Source: UBA668 sp041178405 (GTDB lineage: Bacteria; Actinomycetota; Acidimicrobiia; Acidimicrobiales; Ilumatobacteraceae). From it: a DNA stretch of 64,000 nt. The notes under the pieces were generated by a model that worked only from the letters and a program-made list of their open reading frames with translations, searched no databases and was not told the origin of the DNA. Positions 1 through 7,864 of this stretch are shown here, in pieces. Position numbers and translations under genes: made by a program. Position 1 is the stretch's first letter. Every line of letters begins with the position of its first letter. Where the stretch lies: assembly GCA_041178405.1 (NCBI GenBank), contig JBEGVK010000055.1:6376-70375 (forward strand). The letters run 5' to 3'.

Positions 1-699
1 GTCGAGCAGGCCGACAGCGTCGAGTTGGTCGACTTCGACCCTGATGCGGAGAACAAGCTGCTCGCAGCGATCTGCTACCCCCACACCAATCTGCCCGAGC
101 ACCAGATCATGCAGAAGGTGCGTGCCCTTGGTCCCACCGAGCGGGTGGCACTGCTGCGCGCCTACGTGGGAGAGCGCGAGAACCGCCGGCACCGGCCTGG
201 ACGTGCCTTCGAGCGGGTCGACTACCGGTTCGACGTGCTGAGCGACTACGGCGCCTTCCGCGATCTCCAGCGGCATCGCATGCTGACCATCGACTGGCAG
301 CCGCTGTCGCCGAACCACGGCTACGTTCGCCCCGAACTCATCGATGAGGCGGGCATGGCCGACGTCTTCGACGAGGCAATGGCGCGGTCGGCAGCGTTGT
401 ACGACAAGCTGCGCCCCAGCTTCCCGCAGCAGGCGCAGTACGCGGTCAGCATGGCGTACCGAGTCCGCTACTCGATGCAGTTCAATGCGAGGGAGGCGAT
501 GCACCTGCTCGAACTGCGGTCCTCGCCACAGGGCCACCCGTCGTACCGGCGGATCGCGTTGCAGATGCACGAGCTGATCGCGACGAAGGCCGGCCACAAG
601 GCTGTCGCCGACGCAATGACTCACCTCACGACAGCGGCCCCCGAACTCGAGCGCCTTGAGGCCGAGCGGCGGGCCGAGCGGCGGCGCAGCGGGTCCTGA
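1..699 (+). CDS. thyX: FAD-dependent thymidylate synthase, C-terminal part (5' end outside window)
   Basis: The frame is open from base 1 to the TGA at 697-699, so only the C-terminal 232 residues or so are present. The stretch RDLQRHRMLTIDWQPLSPNHGY recalls the ThyX signature RHR-x2-S-x(n)-S-x-R, and the following all-helical region fits ThyX, which methylates dUMP using FAD, NADPH and methylenetetrahydrofolate. The signature is degenerate: Thr stands where the first Ser is usual and no Arg-Tyr follows. Some actinobacteria have proteins of about 500 residues with two ThyX-like halves, and this would be the second, diverged half. A TTG at 25 could initiate, but the frame continues upstream without a stop, so I treat the gene as truncated by the window. 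The C-terminus is charged (Glu/Arg-rich). Confidence 0.72.
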   Translation, partial: VEQADSVELVDFDPDAENKLLAAICYPHTNLPEHQIMQKVRALGPTERVALLRAYVGERENRRHRPGRAFERVDYRFDVLSDYGAFRDLQRHRMLTIDWQPLSPNHGYVRPELIDEAGMADVFDEAMARSAALYDKLRPSFPQQAQYAVSMAYRVRYSMQFNAREAMHLLELRSSPQGHPSYRRIALQMHELIATKAGHKAVADAMTHLTTAAPELERLEAERRAERRRSGS

Positions 700-817
700 G
701 CCCCGGATTCGCCGGCGTGGGCCGTCACGCGACGGGACCCGGCGTCCGTCGTGGTCCCGCAACCACATTCTGGGAGGATCGGGCGAGACGGCGTGTAACC
801 TCCGTCGCCGCCCGGCG

Positions 818-823
818 TAGTAT
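818..823 (+). promoter_or_regulatory. putative -10 box for the acidic zinc-knuckle gene
   Basis: TAGTAT lies 29 bp before the ATG at 853. The leader would be about 20 nt and carries GGGAGAGG at 837-844. No convincing -35 was seen. Confidence 0.35.
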
Positions 824-852
824 CCCCAACTCACGCGGGAGAGGTGAATTCG

Positions 853-1359
853 ATGGCTGGCGATGACGATATGCCCGACGACCTCGACGACGTCGTCGAC
901 GAGGAAATCGACGAACTCGAGGACGAACCTGACGACGACGAACTCGACCCAGATCTCGAGGATGATCTCGACGCCGATCTCGACGACGAACTCGAGCTTG
1001 ACGGCGAACTCGACGGCGAGCTCGACGGCGAAGAGGACGAAATCGAGGGTGCCCCTGCGGATGCCACCGCCGACGGCCCGCGTCGACGTGCGGTCGCAGA
1101 GGACGAGGACGACGACGAGCTCCTGTCTGCCGACGATGTCGAGGAAGACCTCGACACCATCCTCAAGGCGACCATGGCAGGCGCCGACGAGGACGACGGT
1201 GAGGACGAGGACGAGAGTCCCGAGGTGCAGGGCGACCCGGGCGACAAGCTGCAGCCCAAGCGAGCCGACGAGCGCTTGTGCTCGTCGTGCTTCCTCCTCG
1301 TGAGGCAGGCGGCGCCGTCGTGTCCGGTTGGCGACGACGAGTGTCCGCTGTTCTCCTGA
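853..1359 (+). CDS. acidic DUF4193-like protein with C-terminal zinc-knuckle
   Basis: This 168-residue protein has two parts. Residues 1 to about 125 are extremely rich in Asp and Glu (runs such as DDEL, DDLD, EDED), so the region is probably disordered. The C-terminus has ERLCSSCFLLVRQ followed by two more Cys, spaced like the Cys4 site of the actinobacterial DUF4193 family (CSSCFL...CRDC). Function is unknown; DUF4193 proteins are small, abundant actinobacterial proteins. I chose ATG 853 over GTG 844 because GGGAGAGG at 837-844 is 8 nt away. Its stop overlaps the ribosome site of the next gene, so the two are probably co-transcribed. Strongly acidic composition sets it apart from its neighbours. 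Confidence 0.6.
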   Translation: MAGDDDMPDDLDDVVDEEIDELEDEPDDDELDPDLEDDLDADLDDELELDGELDGELDGEEDEIEGAPADATADGPRRRAVAEDEDDDELLSADDVEEDLDTILKATMAGADEDDGEDEDESPEVQGDPGDKLQPKRADERLCSSCFLLVRQAAPSCPVGDDECPLFS

Positions 1360-1369
1360 GGCGACCGTG

Positions 1370-1891
1370 ATGGCGGACGGGACCGACGGCGGCGAGACCG
1401 TTCCGCACGGGGGAGTGCAGCCACGTGCAGGGCGACTGCTCGAACTCGCGCTCTTCGCCCCGCTCGGTGCACTCGATCTTGCATGGCGCGAGCTGCCTGC
1501 GCTGGCCCGGCGACGGCGAACGCAGGTCGAGCAGCAGGTCCGCACCGCCAGATGGCTAGGCGAGATGGCCGTGCGGATGGGGCAGACGAAGCTGTCGGCT
1601 GAGTTCGATGCCCGTCGTCGACGCGCAACTCGCGGCACGGTCGCCGAACGCCGATCTGCGCAGGACGGGTCCGCATCCACGGATCCGGCGACCACCGTCG
1701 CAGGGCTTCACCTCGTGGAGCCGTCGGCGGCTGAGCCCTTCCCCGGCTACGACGCGCTGCCCGCAGTCGACCTCGTGCCGCTGCTCGGCCGTCTGTCCCG
1801 TGCAGAACTCGAAGTTGTACGCCACTACGAGGCAGCGATGCGCAATCGCCGGACGGTGCTCGCACGAGTGGAGCAGCTGCTCGCTGCCTGA
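1370..1891 (+). CDS. hypothetical protein, helical, possible granule or membrane-surface protein
   Basis: A 173-residue protein that I cannot name. Residues 20-65 form a leucine-rich then basic amphipathic stretch (LLELALFAPLGALDLAWREL, then ARRRRTQVEQQ), as in proteins that sit on a membrane or granule surface. The C-terminal 50 residues (PFPGYDALPAVDLVPLLGRL and a helix ending in LARVEQLLAA) look like a small conserved helical module that I associate with other actinobacterial hypotheticals. No signal peptide or catalytic motif is visible. ATG 1370 has GAGG at 1358-1361, overlapping the stop of the acidic gene upstream, which implies translational coupling. A phasin-like role is only a guess from the amphipathic segment. 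Confidence 0.5.
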   Translation: MADGTDGGETVPHGGVQPRAGRLLELALFAPLGALDLAWRELPALARRRRTQVEQQVRTARWLGEMAVRMGQTKLSAEFDARRRRATRGTVAERRSAQDGSASTDPATTVAGLHLVEPSAAEPFPGYDALPAVDLVPLLGRLSRAELEVVRHYEAAMRNRRTVLARVEQLLAA

Positions 1892-1908
1892 GCGGGCCGC
1901 CGGATGCC

Positions 1909-2361
1909 ATGACCTCGATTTCCGCTGCCGTTCGGCGTCTCGAATCCGGCGACTGCGGGCTGGTCGGGATGCTCGAGGGGATGTGGCGGGCTGCGGCGTC
2001 CGGCTACCGCGGTGCCGACGAATTGCTCGCCGAGACACCGGTCGTGCCAGCGTGGGGTGACAGGGTCGGCGACGACGAACACCCTGTGTGGGTCGGGACG
2101 ATCGACGGCGTGGTTGCAGGGTTCCTCGAGCTCGACGCGGTGGGTTCTGTCGCGTCAGTCCTGCGAGTGTTCGTGCACCCCGATGCACGTGAACTGGGAC
2201 TCGGCGACGACCTGCTGGCCGCCGCGATCGAGTTCGCCCGATCGGCAGGCTGCGGGCGATTCGAAGGCACCGCACTGCCGGGCGACCGGCTCACCAAGAA
2301 CCTCTATGAGCGGGCCGGCATCGTGGCCCGCAAGGTGGTGCTCTCGACCCGTCTCGGGTGA
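1909..2361 (+). CDS. GNAT family N-acetyltransferase
   Basis: A 150-residue single-domain protein with GNAT features. The mid-region strand ASVLRVFVHPDARELGLGDDLL contains the acetyl-CoA pyrophosphate loop (R-x-x-G-x-G type, here RELGLG), followed by the helix AAIEFARSAGC and a final LYERAGIVAR segment typical of the GNAT C-terminus. It should transfer an acyl group from acyl-CoA to an amine, but the substrate cannot be read from the sequence. It starts at ATG 1909, 17 bp after the preceding gene, and may share its transcript. It converges on the enoyl-CoA hydratase gene with only a 4-bp gap. Confidence 0.8.
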   Translation: MTSISAAVRRLESGDCGLVGMLEGMWRAAASGYRGADELLAETPVVPAWGDRVGDDEHPVWVGTIDGVVAGFLELDAVGSVASVLRVFVHPDARELGLGDDLLAAAIEFARSAGCGRFEGTALPGDRLTKNLYERAGIVARKVVLSTRLG

Positions 2362-2365
2362 GACC

Positions 2366-3151
2366 TCAACGACCCTTCCACTGCGGGGCACGCTTCTCGA
2401 TGAAGGCCGTCAACCCTTCCTTGGTGTCCTCGGATGAGAGAACGGTGGCGAACTCCTCGTTGGTCATTCGCTTCAGGGAGTCGTCGTCAGCCCAGGCTGC
2501 AGCGAGTACGACCCGTCGACTGGCCCAGACGGCGAGCGGTGCAGCAGCGCAGATCGAGTCCGCGAGGCGCTGAGCCTCGGCGAGCGCCTCGCCGGGCCCG
2601 ACGATGCGGTTGACGAGGCCGAGGTCGTAGGCCCGCTGCGCTGGAATCGGCTCGCCGGTGAGGATCGCCTCCATGGCTGCCGCCTGGCCGATCGCCCGCG
2701 GCAGGCGGAAGAGTCCGCCAGCGCCGGCGATGAGGTTGCGCTTCACCTCGGCGAGTCCGAACGCCGACTGGGTCGTGGCGACCACGAGGTCGGCGGCAAG
2801 CACGATCTCGCATCCGCCCGCAGTGGCGAGGCCGTCGACGGCCACGATGACAGGCTTGGTGCGCTCGCGGTAGACGAAACCCGCAAAGCCACCTCGGGCA
2901 GTGGCAAGCGCTGCGGCGTTGCCTGAATTGATGGCCTTCAGGTCGGCCCCGGCACAGAAGACGGGCCGCTCCTGGCCGGCGGTGTTGGCGGTGATGATGC
3001 CCACCCACACCTCGGAGTCGTTCTCCATCGCATCGATCGCCGCCTCCATGGCGGAGGCGACGTCGCCGTTCACTGCATTGCGTGCCTCAGGGCGATTGAG
3101 CGTGATGACGGCCGTGCGGCCGGACGTTGCATACGAGACGATCTCAGTCAT
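2366..3151 (-). CDS. enoyl-CoA hydratase/isomerase family protein
   Basis: A 261-residue crotonase-fold protein. The first oxyanion-hole segment is FCAGADLKAIN and the second is GLATAGGCEIVLAADLVVA. The catalytic region AEVKRNLIAGAGG keeps one Glu where crotonases carry their acid-base residues. It should hydrate or isomerise an enoyl-CoA in the cytoplasm; chain length is not readable. ATG 3151 follows a TACCGT box by 7 nt with no leader, so the mRNA is probably leaderless. It converges with the acetyltransferase and lies upstream of, and co-directional with, no other beta-oxidation gene here, though acyl-CoA ligase and dehydrogenase genes occur at 18-22.7 kb. Confidence 0.88.
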   Translation of the reverse strand: MTEIVSYATSGRTAVITLNRPEARNAVNGDVASAMEAAIDAMENDSEVWVGIITANTAGQERPVFCAGADLKAINSGNAAALATARGGFAGFVYRERTKPVIVAVDGLATAGGCEIVLAADLVVATTQSAFGLAEVKRNLIAGAGGLFRLPRAIGQAAAMEAILTGEPIPAQRAYDLGLVNRIVGPGEALAEAQRLADSICAAAPLAVWASRRVVLAAAWADDDSLKRMTNEEFATVLSSEDTKEGLTAFIEKRAPQWKGR

Positions 3152-3158
3152 GTGGGCG

Positions 3159-3164
3159 ACGGTA
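3159..3164 (-). promoter_or_regulatory. -10 box of leaderless promoter, enoyl-CoA hydratase
   Basis: TACCGT on the minus strand ends 7 nt before the ATG whose first base is 3151, so the transcript should begin at or next to the start codon. Confidence 0.55.
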
Positions 3165-3177
3165 GCGGCGGGCGCCG

Positions 3178-3194
3178 ACCGGTGCCGAACCGGT
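3178..3194 (-). terminator. short hairpin after the Arg/Asp-rich gene
   Basis: ACCGGT, 5-nt loop GCCGA, then ACCGGT gives a 6-bp stem just past the stop at 3199. There is no T-tract. It may be only a weak terminator. Confidence 0.3.
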
Positions 3195-3198
3195 GCGA

Positions 3199-4839
3199 CT
3201 AGGCGTCGGCTGACAGGTCCGTCTCGCCGGCTTCGGCCTGCTCGATCACCTCGGCGACCACTGCCTCGACCGCCGCCACCACCGACTCGGTGATGCTGAG
3301 TTCGTCGGCGGCGACCAGGCTGGCGACGACCGTCTCGCCAGAGGCTGCGTCGTCGGCCACCGTGTCGGCATGGTCAGCGGTGTCGGCATGGTCAGCGGTG
3401 TCGGCATGGTCAGCAGCGTCCGCTGCGTCGACGACGGCCACCGGAGCGGCAGGGAGGGCATCCGACGCACTGGCGACGGCTCGGGCGGGCACGCCGGGTA
3501 CGGGCGGCGGGGGCGGCACCTGGCGTCGGCCGGCAGGCGCCCCGACGGCCGGGCGTGTCGGACGCGTCGGTCGGAGCGGCTTGGGCTGGGCGGCCTTGGT
3601 GTCGACAGCGAGTTCGAACAGTGCGGCGATCTTCGGCAGGGCCGGACCCAGCCGCTTCACCGTGGCGAGCAGCTCGTCGGTCACCTGCGCCGGCTTGGCT
3701 GCCGGTGCCACCAGTTGTCGGATGGGGCTGAATGCCGCCGCTTCGAGTACGGCGACCCAGCGCTCTGCGAGTGCATCGGCGGTGAGGTTCTCGTTGGTCA
3801 CCGCAGCGAGACGACCCGCCAGGTCGGCGGGGAAGCGGATGCCGGCCTTCGGCGGCTGTGATGAGAGTTTGAGGGCACGCACGACCCGTCCGACGCCGAG
3901 GGCGGCGTCGATATCGCCGAGCCACTGGGTGAGCTCGTGCTCCTGCTTGCGGACCAGTGCCGCCTTCAGGCCGTCGGCCAGCTCACGCGTGGTGTCGTCG
4001 CGGGCCACCATCGGGTCGTCGGCTGCGACGACGACGCTGCGCAGGTCGCGTAGGTCGAGTTCGTCGATATCGGCCATCGCTGCGTCAGCCCGGTCGCGCC
4101 ACTCGGCGACACGCAGGGCGGGCTGGAGGTCTTCGGCGATCTTGAGAATTCCCTTGTCGTCGATCGGTGCCTGGCCCTCGGCGGTCAAGCGCCTGTTCTG
4201 CTCGGTGAGCGCCTGGCGGACGGCCGGGATGCCGCCCTGCAGCAGGCGCTCGGCAATGGTGCGCTCGGCCTCGGAGAGGCCCTTCAGCACGGCGTTGCGG
4301 TGGGCGCGGCCGGGCCGAAGGCGCTTGGGCCGCGGCCGCTGCGGCAGTTCAGGCGGGGCCTCGAAGCGAGGCCTGCGGTCGGGGCGGGGGCCGCGATCGG
4401 GCCGGTCGCCCTCGGGACGCCGCGGGCCACGGCGGTCATCGCGGTCGCGGCGATCACGATCGGGTCGATCGCCCCGGTCGGAGGGGCGGCGGTCAGCCCG
4501 GTCGCGTCGGTCGCCGGGTCGCCGGTCGCCTCGATCGCCCCGAGCGCCGCGCTCCTTGCGGGCGAGCTGTTGGGTCACTGCCTCGAAGGGCTTGTCGGAG
4601 GGGATGAGGGTCAGCAGGTTCGACTTTCCCTCGCGGCCCTTGATCGGCGTCACCGACAGCACGGTCATTCCGTCGACGTCGTTCTCGGCCTCGGCGCGCA
4701 GCACTGCTCCCACACCGATTCCTGCGGGGATGAGGGCACCGTCGAGCACCCCCTTGGGCTGCTGGGCGCCGGCAGCGCGCCAGGTCCACGTCCCGTCTGG
4801 GCGCGCACTGGTGAGTTCGATGTCGAACCGTCGAGACAT
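3199..4839 (-). CDS. Arg/Asp-rich protein of unknown function
   Basis: A 546-residue protein of unknown function. Residues 1-85 (RFDIELTSARPDGTWTWRAA and on) look like a small beta domain. Residues about 95-165 are an almost pure mixture of Arg, Asp and Gly (RGDRRPGDRRDRADRR and similar), typical of disordered mixed-charge regions in RNA-associated proteins. Residues about 175-400 are helical and include RPKRLRPGRAHRNAVL and a stretch DELDLRDLRSVVVAADD. The tail is Pro/Ala-rich, then acidic, and contains a threefold ADTADH repeat encoded by an 18-bp tandem repeat. I chose ATG 4839 because a TAGCGT box lies 8 nt upstream and the N-terminal domain begins there. RNA binding is an inference from composition only. 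Confidence 0.6.
   Translation of the reverse strand: MSRRFDIELTSARPDGTWTWRAAGAQQPKGVLDGALIPAGIGVGAVLRAEAENDVDGMTVLSVTPIKGREGKSNLLTLIPSDKPFEAVTQQLARKERGARGDRGDRRPGDRRDRADRRPSDRGDRPDRDRRDRDDRRGPRRPEGDRPDRGPRPDRRPRFEAPPELPQRPRPKRLRPGRAHRNAVLKGLSEAERTIAERLLQGGIPAVRQALTEQNRRLTAEGQAPIDDKGILKIAEDLQPALRVAEWRDRADAAMADIDELDLRDLRSVVVAADDPMVARDDTTRELADGLKAALVRKQEHELTQWLGDIDAALGVGRVVRALKLSSQPPKAGIRFPADLAGRLAAVTNENLTADALAERWVAVLEAAAFSPIRQLVAPAAKPAQVTDELLATVKRLGPALPKIAALFELAVDTKAAQPKPLRPTRPTRPAVGAPAGRRQVPPPPPVPGVPARAVASASDALPAAPVAVVDAADAADHADTADHADTADHADTVADDAASGETVVASLVAADELSITESVVAAVEAVVAEVIEQAEAGETDLSADA
3362..3415 (-). repeat. 18-bp tandem repeat, three copies
   Basis: The unit GTGTCGGCATGGTCAGCG (plus strand) occurs at 3362, 3380 and 3398, the last with one mismatch. 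It encodes a repeated six-residue block (ADTADH) near the C-terminus of the Arg/Asp-rich protein. The units are in frame, so copy-number change would not break the gene. Confidence 0.9.
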
Positions 4840-4847
4840 AGGGAACC

Positions 4848-4896
4848 ACGCTACTGGCTCGGACCACCCCGCTCCACCGCCCGCCGGCGGTACTGT
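4848..4896. promoter_or_regulatory. divergent leaderless promoters, Arg/Asp-rich gene and gamma carbonic anhydrase gene
   Basis: Minus strand: TAGCGT at 4848-4853 lies 8 nt before ATG 4839. Plus strand: TACTGT at 4891-4896 lies 6 nt before ATG 4903. Neither start has a Shine-Dalgarno sequence. Confidence 0.6.
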
Positions 4897-4902
4897 GCGG
4901 CC

Positions 4903-5436
4903 ATGCCCGTGTACGCGCTCGGCGATGCCGTGCCCTCGATCCATCCCGATGCCTATGTGCACCCCGATGCCGTGATCATCGGCGATGTGCGAATTGGCGC
5001 CGAGGCGAGCATCTGGCCGGGTGCCGTACTGCGCGGCGACGAGGGTTACATCGCCATCGGCGAACGGACCAGTGTCCAGGACAACTGCGTCCTGCACACC
5101 ACGCTCGAGCACGCCACCGTGGTCGGCGACGATTGCGTGATCGGCCACATGGTGCATCTCGAGGGCTGCACCATCGAACGTGGCTGCCTCATCGGCAACG
5201 CCAGTGTGGTACTGCACCGCGTCATCGTGCGCACCGGTGCGATCGTGGCGGCGAATGCAGTGGTGCTCGACGGCACCGAGGTGCCGACTGGGGCCCTCGC
5301 GGTCGGCACTCCCGCACAGGTGAAGGAGGGACGGGCGCGCAGCGCGATCATCGACGCTGGCGTTGTGTCGTATCGGCAGCGCGCAGCGCGCTATCGAGGT
5401 GAACTTCGCCGTCTCGACGTCCCTTCCGGCTCATGA
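4903..5436 (+). CDS. gamma carbonic anhydrase family protein
   Basis: A 177-residue left-handed beta-helix protein. Hexapeptide repeats run from about residue 15 to 145 (IIGDVRIGAEASIWPGAVLRGD, then SVQDNCVLHT, VVGDDCVIGHMVHLEGC and LIGNASVV). Metal-ligand His residues are visible in VLHT, GHMVHLEG and the His of VVLHR. The family includes Cam-type carbonic anhydrases and YrdA-like or paaY-like proteins, so carbonic anhydrase activity is plausible but not certain. The ATG overlaps no gene, follows TACTGT by 6 nt and is divergent from the Arg/Asp-rich gene. Its stop overlaps the prmA start (ATGA), so the two are translationally coupled. Confidence 0.85.
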   Translation: MPVYALGDAVPSIHPDAYVHPDAVIIGDVRIGAEASIWPGAVLRGDEGYIAIGERTSVQDNCVLHTTLEHATVVGDDCVIGHMVHLEGCTIERGCLIGNASVVLHRVIVRTGAIVAANAVVLDGTEVPTGALAVGTPAQVKEGRARSAIIDAGVVSYRQRAARYRGELRRLDVPSGS

Positions 5437-6281
5437 GGGCACTGGTGGTGACCGTCCCAGCGGCGCAGGCCGAGCTCGCAGCGGATGCGCTGTGGTCGCT
5501 CGGTGTCGCAGCCGTCGAGGAGCGAGCGGCTGGCGCGTCGCTGGTGGAGCTCTGGACATCGATCGGCGAGGGCGACCCCGAGAGCTCGGGCGCTGCGCGG
5601 GCGGCTGCGGCGCTCGGACCGCATGGGTGGGAATGGCGCTTCGCCGAGGTCGACGAGTCGGCCGCCCAGACGTGGCGCGCCTTTGCCCGACCCGTCGAGG
5701 CCGTCCCGGGGATCGTCGTCTCTCCGGCATGGCTTCCTGATGCGACATCGGCGGATTCCGGCGACGCGGCGTGCACGGTCATCTCCATCGAACCAGGCGC
5801 AGCGTTCGGGCTGGGCGACCACCCGACGACGAGGCTGGGCGTGCGGGGTCTCGCCGGCCATGTGCGACACGGCGACAGCGTGCTCGACGTGGGATGCGGC
5901 AGCGGCGTGCTGTCGGTCGTCGCCCTGCGCCTCGGCGCGCGTAGCGCAACGGCAGTCGACATCGCCGACGCGGCAGTCGAGGCAACGCTGCACAACGCCC
6001 GTCTGAACGGCGTGGAGATCGACGTGTCGACCATGCCGCTCGCCGCGATCGGTGGCGTGTACGACGTCGTCGTCGCCAACATCCTGGCGCCGGTTCTGGT
6101 CGACCTGGCCCCTGAGCTTCGCCGGGTGACCGGCCGGGTGCTGATCCTGAGCGGGGTGCTCGACGGCCGATTCGACCATGTCGTCGACGCACTGGCGCCC
6201 ATGGAGATCGTCGATGTCGAGGTCCTCGAGGGCTGGGCGTCGATCGTGCTACGCGGCTGCTCGGCGCCCGCGTCCGGCTAG
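5433..6281 (+). CDS. prmA: ribosomal protein L11 methyltransferase (or PrmA-like methyltransferase)
   Basis: A 282-residue SAM-dependent methyltransferase. The PrmA-type linker PGAAFGLGDHPTTRLGVRGL precedes motif I DVGCGSGVLSVVALRLGA, then ATAVDIADAAVEATLHNARLN and the catalytic-pocket sequence VVANILAPVLVDLAPEL, where the N-I-L stretch is diagnostic of PrmA. It methylates ribosomal protein L11 on Lys residues and the N-terminus in the cytoplasm. The N-terminal half is weakly conserved, as in other PrmA proteins. The ATG overlaps the preceding stop as ATGA. Its last 33 bases overlap the 3' end of the convergent FAD oxidoreductase gene. Confidence 0.88.
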   Translation: MRALVVTVPAAQAELAADALWSLGVAAVEERAAGASLVELWTSIGEGDPESSGAARAAAALGPHGWEWRFAEVDESAAQTWRAFARPVEAVPGIVVSPAWLPDATSADSGDAACTVISIEPGAAFGLGDHPTTRLGVRGLAGHVRHGDSVLDVGCGSGVLSVVALRLGARSATAVDIADAAVEATLHNARLNGVEIDVSTMPLAAIGGVYDVVVANILAPVLVDLAPELRRVTGRVLILSGVLDGRFDHVVDALAPMEIVDVEVLEGWASIVLRGCSAPASG

Positions 6282-7817
6282 CACGGCGAGCGCCGCGTTG
6301 CGTCCTGACGCACCCCATACGCCTGCGCCAGGAAAGGTCGCCGCTCCAGTGAGGAACAGGCCGCGAACCGAGGTCTCGTAGCGGGTGAGCTCGGGATCGC
6401 GAGACCTGAAGGCGGCGAGCGGACCTCCGGCGAACGACGTGGCATGTCCATGCGGAAGGTGGAAGTCGCGCTCGTAGAGGTCGGGTGTCACTGCACGCCA
6501 GTCGAGGATTGACCTGCGGAAACTGTCGCGTCCGTCGAGTGTGAGGTCGCCGAAGAGGTCGAGCCATCTCGACGGCTCGGCACTCGCCGGCCAGCCGCCG
6601 GCCAGCGCATACGGCGTGAACAGTGCCTCGAGACTGAAGACATGCCGTCCGTCGGGGGCGAGACCGTGGTCGTCGATCGACGGTGTGTTGGCGAGGAACG
6701 CCGGAGCGCTCATCACGCGGCCCTGCTGCATGAGTCCGAAGGCGTCGTGCATCTGCGCGAGCGACGGGGCCACGACATGCGTCGATGCCGTCGGATCGGA
6801 CATGCCCGCCGCCGCCGCAGCAGCAAGCACGGGTGCACGGTCGAGGACGACGTCGAGCTTCGACTCGTAGCCATCAGCGTGGGGGACGTTGCGCCAGCGC
6901 TCGAGCAGCGACGCAGCCTGTGGCGGGGGATTGCGGAGCCAGCGGAGGAACGTGTCGTGCGGATTGCATGCGCTGACGACCACATCGGCGGTGACCTCGG
7001 TGCCGTCGGCGAGCACGACACCCCTGACGCCGGGTCCCTCGCACGTGATCGCATGGACTGCCGTCGATGTCATCAGGACGCCGCCTGCCGAGCTGAACGA
7101 GGCCAGGAGCGTGCGCGGCACTTCTCCGCTGCCGCCCACCGGGCGGCCGACCGTACCGACGTGCCGGAACGCATACGTCAGCGCACCAAGGCCGGTCCCG
7201 GGGAACTCGGGGGAGATGCCCCACACCATCGGCCCGATCACCATCGCCGGCGCCTGCAGCGCATCGGTGCGGAAGTACTCGCGCATGACGTCGGCGGCAC
7301 TGCGGCGACTCCACCGCAGCAGCGTGGAAATGCCACGCCCACCCGCAGCAGCGGCCCGGGCAATGAGGCGGATCGGCCGCGGTGGCTCGCTTGCCGCCCC
7401 GACCACGAGGCGTACGGCAGCGAGTGTGTCGTCGAGATACCTGCGATACCCGGCGACCTCTTCCGGATGCGACCGCCCGATCGAGTCGAGCGTCGCCTCG
7501 ACCGAGTGGTGACTCGTCCAGGCCGGACCTCCCGACCACGCCATGTTGACCTGCGATGGCTCGACATCGATGTATCGCAGACCGTGGTCGGCGAGGCCCA
7601 GCTCGTCGATGATCGGCGTCGTGCGGAACGTCAGGTGGTCGCAGTTGCAGATGTTCACTGTCGCTCCCGAGAACATCTCGCTGGAGGCAGTGCCGCCGAC
7701 AGTTGATCGAGCCTCGACGAGCAGCGTCCTGCGCCCCGCTCGCGCGAGATATGCGGCGCAGACCAGTCCGTTGTGGCCGCCGCCGATGACGATTGCGTCG
7801 TAGTCGCGTCTGGACAT
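6249..7817 (-). CDS. FAD-dependent oxidoreductase of the phytoene desaturase/amine oxidase type
   Basis: A 522-residue flavoprotein. The N-terminus carries the Rossmann motif AIVIGGGHNGLVCAAYLARAG followed by LLVEARSTVGG, and the C-terminus ends with FLTGAATFPGAGVWGASGRNAA, the second FAD-contact segment of phytoene dehydrogenase-like (CrtI/NAD(P)-binding Rossmann) proteins. Some homologues are carotenoid desaturases; the function here is unknown, and no carotenoid genes are nearby. I chose ATG 7817 (MSRRDYDAIV), nine residues after an upstream possible start, since the dinucleotide fold begins there. The gene is divergent from the creatininase-family gene and converges with prmA, overlapping it by 33 bp. 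Confidence 0.82.
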   Translation of the reverse strand: MSRRDYDAIVIGGGHNGLVCAAYLARAGRRTLLVEARSTVGGTASSEMFSGATVNICNCDHLTFRTTPIIDELGLADHGLRYIDVEPSQVNMAWSGGPAWTSHHSVEATLDSIGRSHPEEVAGYRRYLDDTLAAVRLVVGAASEPPRPIRLIARAAAAGGRGISTLLRWSRRSAADVMREYFRTDALQAPAMVIGPMVWGISPEFPGTGLGALTYAFRHVGTVGRPVGGSGEVPRTLLASFSSAGGVLMTSTAVHAITCEGPGVRGVVLADGTEVTADVVVSACNPHDTFLRWLRNPPPQAASLLERWRNVPHADGYESKLDVVLDRAPVLAAAAAAGMSDPTASTHVVAPSLAQMHDAFGLMQQGRVMSAPAFLANTPSIDDHGLAPDGRHVFSLEALFTPYALAGGWPASAEPSRWLDLFGDLTLDGRDSFRRSILDWRAVTPDLYERDFHLPHGHATSFAGGPLAAFRSRDPELTRYETSVRGLFLTGAATFPGAGVWGASGRNAALAVLAGRGRRAAA

Positions 7818-7852
7818 GGGGGCATTCTGGCCGACCGGCCGCACGCGACGGG

Positions 7853-7858
7853 TAACGT
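7853..7858 (+). promoter_or_regulatory. -10 box of leaderless promoter, creatininase-family gene
   Basis: TAACGT followed by GCGGCC and GTG 7865 gives a 6-nt gap and no room for a ribosome site. Confidence 0.55.
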
Positions 7859-7864
7859 GCGGCC

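Noticed and set aside
831..1910. Minus-strand frame opposite the acidic gene
   Set aside because: The Ser-rich product is the mirror of Asp/Glu codons; the + strand has a ribosome site and a zinc-knuckle.
3362..3415. CRISPR-like repeats
   Set aside because: The 18-bp units are directly adjacent, in frame in a gene and without spacers.
3290..4975. Open frame on the + strand opposite the Arg/Asp-rich gene
   Set aside because: The product is Ser/Arg-rich without domains, a typical shadow of a high-GC gene.
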